From positions 1,516,366 to 1,580,365 of the forward strand of contig NW_006763300.1 in NCBI RefSeq assembly GCF_000218685.1: DNA of 64,000 nt, written 5' to 3'. Source of the DNA: Serpula lacrymans var. lacrymans S7.9. Taxonomy: Eukaryota; Basidiomycota; Agaricomycetes; Boletales; Serpulaceae. Shown here piece by piece: positions 34,972 to 45,421 of this stretch (position 1 is its first letter; the number at the start of each line of letters is the position of its first letter). The notes below the pieces were generated by a model. That model was not told the origin of the DNA. It saw only the letters and a program-made list of their open reading frames with translations, and ran no database searches. Position numbers and translations under genes: made by a program.

Positions 34972-36021
34972 ATGATGTCGCAAGATGATCTGAATGCGCT
35001 CCTTCACAGGATGCGGCAACAGATCGCAGATCTTACCGTTCAGCTGGCAGAGGTGCAAACCAACCCTGCATCAGTTGAACGAAAGTTCAACAAGAAGGTC
35101 GAGATTGTCGCTGACCCCGGCAGTTTCGACGGAGACAGAGCAAGATTCGCCGAGTGGTGGATCAAGCTCCAAATATGGGTGAAGGCAAATTACAAAGCCT
35201 TCGAAGATGATTTCGAGTTATCGACTGCAGTATTGTCGAGACTCAAGGGACCTGTGGCGGGTCGATACACCCAAGTACAGTTACAAGAATGCTACCAGTC
35301 GGGCAACTGGCCAGCATGGGACGATCTCAAAAACGAGATCGAAAAATATTTTAAGCCCCAGGCCGAACGCGACTGGGCGCGCCAGCAGATCCGTTCCTTT
35401 ACTCAAGGAAACATGAGGACGGACAACTTTGTTACCCGGTTCCTGGCTCTTTCCATTCAGGGAGGGCTCGGGAACGAACATGCAGTAGAATTGTTGGAGC
35501 AAAACGTAGCTCCAGCAATTGCCCAACAGCTCTACTTGCAAGGGCGACGAGAAGACGAGCTGGCGAACGCAGCAGAAGCCGTTCGGGATATCGGTAGAGC
35601 TCAGGAGCTCTATCAGATGCAATTCTGTGGCAGGTCCACCAACACAAACAACCAACCCCAGAGGCGCCCTGGGTTACCAAACCAAAAACAAAATTCTTAC
35701 GGGTTCAAGCCTTACGGGCTACAGCCAGGTAGAGGAGCTCCAATGGAGATCGGCGCGGTCCAAGGAGGACAGACGCGCAGATTCAAGGGCTCTTGCTACA
35801 GCTGTGGCAAGGAGGGACACATGTCCCGAGACTGTAGAACCGGAGTGCAGGCCGCTCAAAACAAAAACAACCAAGGGCGCCAGGCGCGCCAACTTGAAAC
35901 AGAAAAACCAGACGATCGGCTCAATTCATTGACCGGTCGTTCGTACAACGAAATTCGTGCTTTCTTCTATGATCAGCAGGCTGCTGAGATGAAGGCACAG
36001 GGAAAAGAGTTCGGAGCTTAG
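34972..36021 (+). CDS. Gypsy Gag polyprotein
   Basis: A 349-residue capsid/nucleocapsid protein of the retrotransposon. The N-terminus (MMSQDDLNALLHRMRQQIAD) is a short coiled coil. The capsid region includes FAEWWIKLQIWVKANYKAF and DDLKNEIEKYFKPQAERDWA, as in retrotransposon gag domains. A single CCHC zinc knuckle (CYSCGKEGHMSRDC, about residues 275-288) binds the RNA genome. The frame is open throughout. The pol frame begins 5 bases after the stop, in the same phase, so pol is reached by readthrough or internal initiation rather than by a clear frameshift. Confidence 0.92.
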   Translation: MMSQDDLNALLHRMRQQIADLTVQLAEVQTNPASVERKFNKKVEIVADPGSFDGDRARFAEWWIKLQIWVKANYKAFEDDFELSTAVLSRLKGPVAGRYTQVQLQECYQSGNWPAWDDLKNEIEKYFKPQAERDWARQQIRSFTQGNMRTDNFVTRFLALSIQGGLGNEHAVELLEQNVAPAIAQQLYLQGRREDELANAAEAVRDIGRAQELYQMQFCGRSTNTNNQPQRRPGLPNQKQNSYGFKPYGLQPGRGAPMEIGAVQGGQTRRFKGSCYSCGKEGHMSRDCRTGVQAAQNKNNQGRQARQLETEKPDDRLNSLTGRSYNEIRAFFYDQQAAEMKAQGKEFGA

Positions 36022-36026
36022 GGGAC

Positions 36027-39000
36027 TTGGGTCCCTCTGCTCCACGAAACAATGAAGTAAACCACAACAAGGTGGCTCCTGGTACGGGATGTGGCACGCA
36101 CAATAAAGTACATGGGGTGGCTCCCAATTTTTCATTTTATAATCACTTCTCACCCCTCGAGGGTTGTATAACAGACGAATCAGATGATTGTGATAGTTTA
36201 AATTATAATACCAATGTTACCGCTGCACCAGCGTCTCAAAATGAGCGTGGCCCCGGCGAGATAAACACTAGGGTGCTTGATTCTGGAAACAAAATACAAA
36301 AAAATATAGAAAAGCACAAAGTACAAAAACATGTAACTTTCAATCCTATCATTTCTCTCGAGCCACTTCCAAAAGAAACCCCAAGGCGTGTGTTGATGCG
36401 CATGTACATATTTAAAAAAGAGATCTGTTTAGACGTTGCGGTTGAAGACCTTGCCCAAGGGACTATACACCCAACCAGCGCACTGCTTGATTCAGGCGCA
36501 AACAGAATATTTATAGATCAGGTCTGGGCGGAGAAAGCTGGTCTCCCGCTCCAAAAATTAGAAGCATCTATTCCTGTTTACAATGTTGATGGCACGCTTA
36601 ATGCTGGTGGATGCATAACACACAAGTGTTCCTTTGTGGTCGAGTACCAAGGACACCAAGAACGCATCACCGCAGAAGCAACTCAACTAGGAAAGATTAA
36701 CTTAATATTAGGCTGGACCTGGCTATTTAAACACAACCCTGAGATAGACTGGAAAACCGGGGCAGTAACACTGTCACGTTGTCCTCAAGAGTGTTCCGAA
36801 TTAGGTAAACCCATTCACATACGTCAATCTGAATCTGAAGAGAAGATAAACGCTGGTCACGTTTATAACACACTCAGATCTCTGGATAAAGTAGACGACG
36901 ATGATGATGAGGTTAAACCTGAAGAGGAAATAAAGAGGCTGGTACCTCCAGAGTATCATGACTTCTGGAAAGTCTTTTCAAAACATAAATCAGAGCGCTT
37001 CCCGGAGGCTAAGCCTTGGGACCATGCTATAGAGTTAAAGGATACTTTCAAACCGAAAAAGGGACACATGATTCCCCTCTCTGCTACAAAAAGAGAGGAG
37101 GTTTCAACCTTCATAGATGAGCAACTCAGGAAAGGGTACATCAAACCTTCCAAGAGTCCTCAGAGGGCACCAGTATTCTTTATACCTAAAAAGGATGGTA
37201 AAAAGCGTATGGTTATGGACTATCGTTATTTAAATGAACACACGGTTAAAAATGCCTATCCGCTACCATTGATTGGTCAGCTAGTAGACAAATTGGCTGG
37301 CGCCAAATTATTGACAAAGATGGATCTCAGATGGGGCTACAACAATGTACTCATCAAAGGAGAAGACACTTGGAAGGCAGCGTTCACATGCCACCGAGGA
37401 TCCTTTGAGCCCCTCGTCATGTTCTTTGGACTTACGAACTCGCCTGCGACGTTCCAAAGCATGATGAACGAAATCTTTGCTGATATGGAAAACTGTGTCG
37501 TTATCTATATTGACAATCTTCTTATATTTACAAAGTCGGACGATGAGACTGAGCATGACAGGATCGTGCAAGAAGTCCTTTGACGCTTACAGGACCGGGA
37601 CCTATTTGTAAAACCCGAGAAGTGTAATTTTAAAGTAAAAGAAGTCGATTGTCTCGGCATGATTATTGGCCAGAACGGCATTGGGATGGACCCTGAGAAG
37701 GTTAAAGCTATTCTGGAATGGCCGGAACCAACTCGAGTAAAAGGGGTTAGAGCATTCCTAGGCCTAGGCAATTTCTACCGAAGATTTATCGAGAACTTTG
37801 CAAAACTCGCGAGACCGTTGAACGATCTCACTAAAAAGGACTATGCTTGGCGCTGGACCAACAAAGAACAAGAAGCTTTTGATAAGCTTAAACAAGCATT
37901 TACGACAGCCCCCATTCTGGCCTTTCCAGAGCTAGACAAAGAATTCCGGCTAGAAGCCGATGCATCAGACTACGCAACTGGGGCAGTCTTATCTATTAAA
38001 TGCCAAGATGACCTTTGGAGGCCTTGCGCATATTTATCACATAGTTTGTCGCCTGCAGAGCGCAACTATCAAATTTATGACAAAGAGATGCTAGCCATCA
38101 TTAGAGCTTTAGAGCACTGGCGGCACTACTTAGAAGGTGCTAGACACCAGTTTGAAATTTGGACCGATCATAAGAACCTGGAATATTTTATGACGGCCAA
38201 AGACCTGAATCGAAGACAAGCCCGCTACGCGGTATACCTGTCTAGATTCAATTATAAATTAATTCATAAGCCCGGAGCTTCAATGGGAAAGGCAGATGCC
38301 TTATCTAGAAGAGAAGATCATCCCCTAGGCATAGAAGATGATAACAAAGGCGTAGTCCTAATAGAGCAATCTAGGCTAGCCAATGTTAGAATCGGGCAAG
38401 ATAGTGATCTTCTAGAAGTCTTCAGGAAAGACATCTCATCAGAAGAAAAGAAACACCTTGAGGGCATTGAAAACTATTTATGGGAAGACGGGCTCTTCCA
38501 ATACAAAAACAAGATCTATGTACCTGAATCTGCAAGGATCAAGGTCATAGATAGACATCATGACACACCAGTGGCTGGGCACCCTGGTTGGCAACGAACC
38601 ATGGAGTTGATCTCCAGAAACTATATGTGGCCTGGCATGGTCAAAGACATACAAGAGTACGTAAAGTGCTGTCTTCGCTGTGCCATGGCAAAGAACTCGC
38701 ATCAACCGCCGGCCGGTAAACTTATTCCTAATCCGATTCCAGCAGGACCCTGGCAGGATCTATCGGTTGATTTCACAACGGATCTACCTGAGTCAAACGG
38801 GTATGATTCAGTAATGGTGGTGGTGGATCGCTTCTCAAAAGAAGTTGTATTCATTCCCACAAATAAAACTATTACAGCCGCTGGTACGGCAGATTTATTT
38901 AAAGATTTTGTATGGTCTATCCACGGGTTACCTGAAACGGTAATCTCCGATAGAGGACCTCAATTCGCTAGCGAATTTACAAAAGAACTTTGTAAGATGC

Positions 39001-39818
39001 TGGGCATCAAGCCTAAATTATCCACGGCATTCCATCCGCAGACGGACGGACAAACGGAGAGACTCAATCAGGAATTGAAGCAATATCTCCGGATATTTAT
39101 CAATGATAGACAGACGGATTGGGCCAAGTGGCTAAAGATAGCCCAGTTCTCATATAATATTAAACAGTCGTCGGCTACAGGAAAAGCACCATTCGAGGTC
39201 ACGAGGTCGTACCTACCAAGAATGGGTGTAGAACCTGGTAAAAGCAAGAACGAGGCTGCGGGAACAATGGCAAAAGACATGAAGTCTGTCTTAGAAGAAA
39301 CACGCAAGGCGTTGTTTAAATCTGCTGAGCAGATGATCGTAAAAGCAGAGCGTAGACGCTCGAAATCCCCACATTACCAAGTCGGTGATCTAGTTTGGTT
39401 AGATACCGAACATTTAAAGTTAAAAGATCGGCAATCAAGGAAATTGACCGAAAAGTGGATTGGCCCTTACTGGATTAAGGCAGTCAAACCCAACGCAGTG
39501 GAGCTGGAACTCCCAAAACGTATGAGGGTAGTACCCACGGTTAACATTAGCCGTGTGAAACCTTACAAGGGAACGTTGCCAGGCCAACGTGTGGACAGGC
39601 CAGGACCTGTAGAAGTCACACAGGAAGGTCACGAAGAATTTGAAGTGGAGAAAGTCGTAGACGCGCGCTTGAAGCGTGGAAAATTAGAATTCCTAGTCCA
39701 CTGGAAGGGCTATGGAGACGAGGACAGAACTTGGGAACCAGAAGCACATCTGGATAATTCCCGAGACGCTGTTTGCGATTTTTATAAAAACAAACCCTCA
39801 GCTCCCAGGAAGCTTTGA
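36027..39818 (+). pseudogene. Gypsy Pol polyprotein with one stop and an altered RT site
   Basis: Order of domains: aspartic protease (LLDSGANRIF near 36486), reverse transcriptase (VFFIPKKDGKKRMVMDYR, DLRWGYNNVLIKGEDTWKAA), RNase H ([15 protein letters not shown]), integrase with zinc-binding HHCC and DDE regions ([50 protein letters not shown]) and a C-terminal chromodomain ([20 protein letters not shown]). A TGA at 37581-37583 lies after the RT core, where the frame otherwise continues. The RT active site reads YIDN: the codon at 37515-37517 is AAT where the family has a second Asp. Both changes fit CpG transitions. The rest is intact, in keeping with the near-identical LTRs. Confidence 0.92.
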
Positions 39819-39928
39819 GGTATGGACGCAAATATTTTTTCTTCTTTATTTCAACCGATGCCCGAAAATTTAACTACAACCTCTGGTACGTGGTCTCGTC
39901 TGGAAGTCGAACCATAGGAGGGGGGTAG

Positions 39929-40287
39929 TGTTACAATCACACATTTTCGGACCTTTAAATTTCATTCTCCTCTTTAAACCTTTTTTAGATACAACTCTCT
40001 CACGCAGTGGAGCTGGTCACACGGGCGTGGCCCCATGACATCATCAGCCACTGCCTCTATCAACTGTACAGTACACATGTACAAATAACCCTGTAGTAGT
40101 ATATATACCCCAATAAAATCCAGGAAACTCCTCAGCGAGTCTTCCTGTTGTTTACCCACAACTAACTTGGTCCTCCCACTGAGCTTGCTAGCCTCAGGGA
40201 CTGCGGTATACAAACCCAGTCACCCATTATCCTTTACTTAGAGTTTGGCGTGTGCACCAGAGTATACAAACTTTGGGTATTGTTACA
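39929..40287 (+). repeat. 3' LTR of the gypsy element
   Basis: 359 bp, identical to the 5' LTR except for A instead of G at the seventh base (TGTTACA versus TGTTACG) and T instead of C in GAGTTTGGCG. Between the pol stop and this LTR is a 110-base spacer with the purine tract. Confidence 0.95.
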
Positions 40288-40292
40288 AGTCT

Positions 40293-40904
40293 TGCATCAG
40301 AGCATCCTGTGGAATTGTCATGTGTTGAGGTATATAGATTTAGAGAGGGCCATGTAATGCGGTGATGAGGGAATAATAGAGGAGACTCTGTCCCATTTTT
40401 TGTTTTGTTTTGCGGGAGGTAATAACAAAAGGTATACTATTGAAGTGCTAGAGCTACTACAATGTCTGCAGCACGAATGGCCACCAGAACTAAAGTACAG
40501 TTCTCTCGCATTTTATTGGAATTTACTAACTTATATTTGACAGAGACTTTGTTCTTGACAGGTGCTGGTTGATGAACACAACTGGCCACCCCCTCGGATT
40601 TCTGCCTATAGACAAAGAGCATGAACATAATATCAAGGATACAAAGGTTACATTTGGAACTTGTGGCCCAAATGCATCTTGGGCTCTCATGAAGAAAACT
40701 TCCCCAGCCATTCCTGCACTCAGAGCTGTGCGCAAGCATACAGAACTTCAAATTCGGACACTTCAACAAGGCCTACACCACTCTGACCCACTCAAGGAGA
40801 AGGATATCGAGATCCTGCATAACACATACATTGCCTCAAATATTCACTCACAGCAGGATGGACGAGAGGTGAAGAGTAAAGCAGATGGGACTACAGATGT
40901 GTGA
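40293..40904 (+). pseudogene. DUF6589 protein, 3' part
   Basis: Continuation of the gene at 32079-34043 after the gypsy insertion. The stretch 40293-40560 is decayed, with several stops. From about 40560 it reads well: WLMNTTGHPLGFLPIDKEHE, VTFGTCGPNASWALMKKTSP, AIPALRAVRKHTELQIRTLQ and DPLKEKDIEIL, the family C-terminus, stopping at 40902-40904. The two parts join at the AGTCT target duplication. Confidence 0.75.
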
Positions 40905-41700
40905 TGAAAGGGTCTCTCAATATACTCACAAAAGGGACATTGGGAAGATGGTGGGATAATAGAAGTTATGTTCGGGCAACACAGGAGATATGGTAGGGTA
41001 GTGACAAATATACTATAATGAATGCCAGAACATATTACCTGACCCATGGAGGATGGAGGAAGTCCATGAGTGTATTGTCTGTTGGTAGCATGGGAGGGTG
41101 AACAACTTGAGGCTCAAGGTAAGCGGTACTGAGAGATATACCAGAACATATTACCAGACCCACGGAGGATGGAGGAAGTCCATGGGTGTATTGTCTGTTG
41201 GTAGCATGGGAGGGTGAACAACTTGAGGCTTGAGGTAAGCAATACTGAGAGATGCCAGAACATATTACCTGACTCACGGAGGATAAAGCGAGTCCTTAGT
41301 ATATCATCTCAAGGGGAGCGGCACTCTTGAACAAGAGGATAAAAGATAAATGTATATAATCACTTGCTCTATATACAGTACTACAGTCCAAGGTATTGCA
41401 CCTCCTGCTAGTCCTTGTAGGTCTCCGTTTTGGGCTGAAAAGAACTGGCAAAAAATGAGGGAGTGAAAGGCAAAAACGGCGGCACAGCAGTGGAGGATGA
41501 AGGTGTTAAGGTCCAAGTGGCATACAAAGTTTGAGTTGCATCTAGCGGGACTGAGGGTGTGTTGAAATTTACTTGGAACCTTACAAGAAAGAGTGTCAGT
41601 GGTATCAGCTGATAAGTGAAGAAATAGCTTACTCTGAGGTACCAGGCAGTGGTACATTTTCTTTACCACTTGCGCTGGAATTGCAGACTTGGTGTGAGCT
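40905..41700. other. Spacer between convergent DUF6589 and RecQ-like genes
   Basis: 796 bases between the two stop codons. It contains the tandem repeat at 41025-41290 and otherwise no recognised feature. Confidence 0.5.
41025..41290. repeat. Tandem repeat, about 115-bp unit, 2.3 copies
   Basis: Units start at 41025, 41141 and 41255 with CCAGAACATATTACCWGAC. Periods are 116 and 114 bases. Copies differ at a few positions; the third is partial. Confidence 0.85.
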
Positions 41701-43804
41701 TCATTTCTGCACTTGCAGCTCCCTTCCTACAGCCTTCTTCTCCTCCTTCACGGCCTCCCTTGCAAGCTTCTTTGCTTGGTGTTTCTCAACTTTGGCCCCT
41801 TCATGAGACTCTCGCACTTTGTGGTACAAGTGCCTTACCAAGTCCAGAACCTCACCACCATATACATCAACTAATGGCCATGAGTCCCTGAGAGATTTGC
41901 AAGGGTCATTAATTGTTTTCCACGAATGATTAGAGGCTATTGATTTTAGAGTGAGATTGGGGAGAAGTGCAAGGCCAGTAAATGAACAGTGGGGATAGTC
42001 ACGCTGGCAGATCGTCACACGCCAATGGTCCAGAGTATCCTTGATGGTTTGGAGATGTTGGCCTGTGCATCGAGTGAGTGGGGAATTCTGATCAGCGGTT
42101 TTCATCACACACTTGCCCATTACATTCTGTTCATGGGTAGGTGTGTCTTCCTGCTCCTTGTCACTAGTTTCGGAGGATGTGTAAGCAGGACTGAGTAGAG
42201 GTAAAATAATATTGGAGGGCATAAGGCCCGTCGCAGTTCTGTTGCAGTTGTCACAGCAGACACTGGTAGGTGCTAGGTGCAAACATCAGAATGTCATGCT
42301 GCCACAGCAAATGTGCAACCTACATGTACGGCTGGGTGGATTATTGTAAAATACATCTGCAATATCACGCCAACAACATGTGGTTTCAATCCAGGCTTGA
42401 AGAGGCTCTTCTATTTTCTTGCGGTACGTTGGATCTTTCTCTATTCCAATCTCATGGTCTGAGTCTTCAAGCTCATCTTCTGACTCTAAGTTCTCTTCTT
42501 CAGTTCTGACTTTCTTTGCTTTACTAATGCGTTGAAGCACTGACACTTCAACCATCATTATAACACGTCCTTGAAGAGTGAAGTTGCGGACGGCTTGGCC
42601 TGCTCTTTGGAGCCATACTGACAGTAATGATGGGACTCCAAATTGGATCACCAACTCAACATCTGGTATGTCGAGTCCCTGTTTAATTATTAGACAAAGC
42701 AAGCTTATTAAATTGCTTTGAATGCTAACCATGCCACCTATTTTGGTTACAAACATGACCCTTATTTTTCCTTCACAAAAGTCACGCAAGACAGTTTTCC
42801 TGGTGCGTGGTGAGTGTCTGGCATTCAAATAACTGATTTGACTCTTTAGTTGGTCAGATACAATTTTGTGGAGTCTCCAAAAGCCGGCCTGGGACTGACT
42901 AACAGTGTTAACAAAGATGAGTGCCCGTGGTATTTCATTGGCAGCCTGTGCGTCTTTGACAATGAAATCAAGGGCTGAATAGTCTGCAGAGCCAGCAATG
43001 ATGCAAAGCTCCTGCATTACATTAGGTTGGTCATTTCCCAAGTTCAAATGAAAGGATTTTGATGCGCTAATGTGCAGTGTTTTTTGAACCTTGGCCAAGA
43101 CAGCAGGGGACATTGTAGCTGACATTGCATATATAGGTGTGCCTAGAGGCACAAATGAATGGAGCCTATCTAATTTGGCATACACTGGCCAAAAGTCACC
43201 TCCCCACTGTGAGATACAGTGGGCTTCGCCAACTATGTATTCGAGTACACATTTCTGAAAAGCAGGTGAGCACAACAATGCATTAAATTGGGGGTTTTCA
43301 TTTGTTATTTCTGGTGATGCTAACAATATTTGATACTTAAGGTCCTTGAGCTCCTACACATGCCAAGCAACATAGAGACTCAAGAAATAGACTTACCTTG
43401 TGTAAGTCTTGATTATATGTGTTCCCATTTACCGCAACTGACTGTACACCCCATGCATGAAACTGATTGGCCTGTTCCTCTTCTATAGTTTTCAACAGCA
43501 ATATAACAACTGTTATGCCATCCTTCTGTACAAAGGATGGCATGACATAAGCCAAAGTCTTTCCAGATCCTGTGCCAGCAATAATGGTGCAGTCGAGTCC
43601 CAAAGTAAAGGCCTCAGCGGCATCCACTTGCCATGAACAGGGGGTGTAGCCGTTGCATTGTTGGCGGACAACATTCCGAAGTGATTCTTGTAAGTCTGCT
43701 TCTTGGCCTGCCACTTCAGCTTTCTGATGAGCTTCTACAAGGTTGGTAAAGGATTTCTTTTTGATGGCTTCATGGGATAGATATTCTATAGGGACAGTGA
43801 CCAT
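41701..43804 (-). pseudogene. RecQ-like DNA helicase with altered catalytic motifs
   Basis: A superfamily 2 RecQ-type 3'-5' helicase related to the RecQ families amplified in basidiomycete repeats. It starts MVTVPIEYLSHEAIKKKSF at 43804. The domain order is Walker A IIAGTGSGKT, motif Ia region GITVVILLLKTIEEEQANQF, the Walker B box read as VGEAHCISQWGGDF (usual form DEAH, so its Asp is Gly), SAT in YAMSATMSP, the second RecA fold with ALIFVNTVSQSQ, GLDIPDVELVIQFGVPS, and motif VI as QRAGQAVRN where the family has an arginine. The 3' exons (41701-42282) encode a Cys-containing tail and a basic C-terminus. Two introns are needed. The reading frame is largely open, but the two altered motifs suggest loss of ATPase activity. 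It converges on the DUF6589 gene within the same inverted termini. Confidence 0.78.
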
Positions 43805-43950
43805 TTAATGAAGCTTAATGAAGCATGGGGAGTGACAAATAATTGAATGATCATTGAATATGGGACTTGTCAATATTTTCTGATTTCTGTACTACTAAGC
43901 ATAATTACATCATGATAATCTTGGTCTAAAAGCGGCAATCATTGCCTAAA

Positions 43951-44083
43951 AGAGTCGGGTGTCTGTGACACTGTGACTCGATGCACTCATCCTAAGACAA
44001 AAGTGTCCAGACATTTTGGGAACCTCTCAGCGCGGCTTATTCTGCGCCTTCCCAAAATGTCTGGTTTAAGACTACACTCGTGC
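43951..44083 (-). repeat. Right inverted terminus of the putative 12.2-kb element
   Basis: Inverted counterpart of 31866-31996. Inside it is a perfect 16-bp inverted repeat, CCAGACATTTTGGGAA at 44007-44022 and its complement at 44049-44064, able to fold into a hairpin with a 26-base loop. It lies about 150 bases upstream of the RecQ-like start. Confidence 0.6.
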
Positions 44084-45421
44084 CATCAAAACAGTGTACA
44101 TCTATATCAACCATATTGCATCTATAAATTTTGTGAGAGTACCAAATAGTATTCACAACATGTAAAGAAACTAATAACTGTATTGTTTATCTCCCAATAG
44201 TTTATTTAAAATATAACTATTATATTTTGGACATCCTTTGGGAGTATTATATGGTGTTCACCACATTTAATGGGACTACCCTGTATACTACTTATTTCTC
44301 ACTAGATATCCCGGTTGCTCTAGTAGAATGTCCCTAATTTACTTTTGCTATCCTTTAATAGCATTATATATTATCTAAAAAATCTAATGAGACTATTATT
44401 TGTACTGCGAGTATCTTAGTAAGTCCTTTAAAATATTTTTAGTTATATATGGATGTTCTTTAAAGGTACTAAATAGTGTTTAAAATATCCAAAGGAACTA
44501 ATATTTGCACTGTTGGTGTCTCAATGGTTATCTAAAATATCCCTAAAATATCCTGGATGTTCGTCAGGAGTATCTGTACAATGTCCACAATATCCAATAA
44601 AGACTACCCTGAATACTACATATATCCCACTAGGTATTTCAAATAGTTTAGTAGGATATTTTTATTCTATCTTGGATGTCCTTTGGGAGTACCTAATGAT
44701 ATTCCAAAATAGTGCCATTATATATTATGGACACTATACAAGTACTCCTAAAGGACATTTAGGGTACAATGAGGACATCCTATTGGAGTATCTGGGACAT
44801 ATTTAGACTACCACATATATAAACCCTCAAGGACACCTTGTTACCTATTATGAGACATTTTTGAATTTGGAACATCCAAGAATAGTCCTACCTTGTAATA
44901 ATATAGGATATATAACTTTTGAAATTTTAATCAATATAAGGACCCTTGGCAAGCACATCAAATACTATGTTAGACTTACATGCACAAAACCCAGCTTGAA
45001 AACAGCGCAAGTGTGGGGCTTGTGGTTCAACTGGACATATAGGTAACATATTAATTATTGTCTCGAAGCATCCAGCTAATTTACATGTTTTAGCATCCAA
45101 CCAATCCTATCCAAAGTACAGAGAAAGGCCTCTGAAGCACTTCAGTCAACCTCTTTTCATAGCCTCTTAGGTTGATCAGTTATGGTTCAATGATGTGCCT
45201 AAGAGGCTTTTATCCTGGGATTATCCCACATGCAGATAATCCATACAGGACTCTCTTAAATTAAATTCATCCAAGGGGTATTTAGGAATCCTAGGACTCC
45301 AAAGTGGTGCTGTAGGTGCAAGTGGTCTGCTTTGTAGCGGGCATGTGGTGAATAGAGGCGGCAGCGGATAATGAGATGTGTATAGTGCGAGAACATTTTG
45401 CCCAAACTGGTTGGCATGGCA
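44084..45421. other. AT-rich spacer with degenerate repeats
   Basis: From about 44180 to 44870 degenerate units around GGACATCCTTTGGGAGTA recur, some inverted, with no gene. The motif style recalls 28440-28800. The rest, to 45421, is unassigned. Confidence 0.4.

Larger units (their letters stand above)
34044..40287 (+). mobile_element. Full-length Ty3/gypsy chromovirus-type retrotransposon
   Basis: A 6244-bp element with 359-bp LTRs and a perfect target duplication AGTCT (34039-34043 and 40288-40292). The LTRs differ at only two positions, both CpG versus TpG or CpA, so the insertion is recent. A purine tract (AGGAGGGGGG) precedes the 3' LTR. Gag and pol are separate reading frames, and pol ends in a chromodomain. 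It sits inside the DUF6589 gene. Pol carries a stop and an altered catalytic residue, so this copy is probably not autonomous. Confidence 0.95.

Noticed and set aside
39974..40213. 79-codon minus-strand frame, identical at 34089-34328
   Set aside because: It is an LTR sequence read backwards and appears in every LTR copy.
41701..43804. Helitron-type Rep/helicase
   Set aside because: The helicase is RecQ-type superfamily 2, there is no HUH Rep domain, and the ends lack TC...CTRR.
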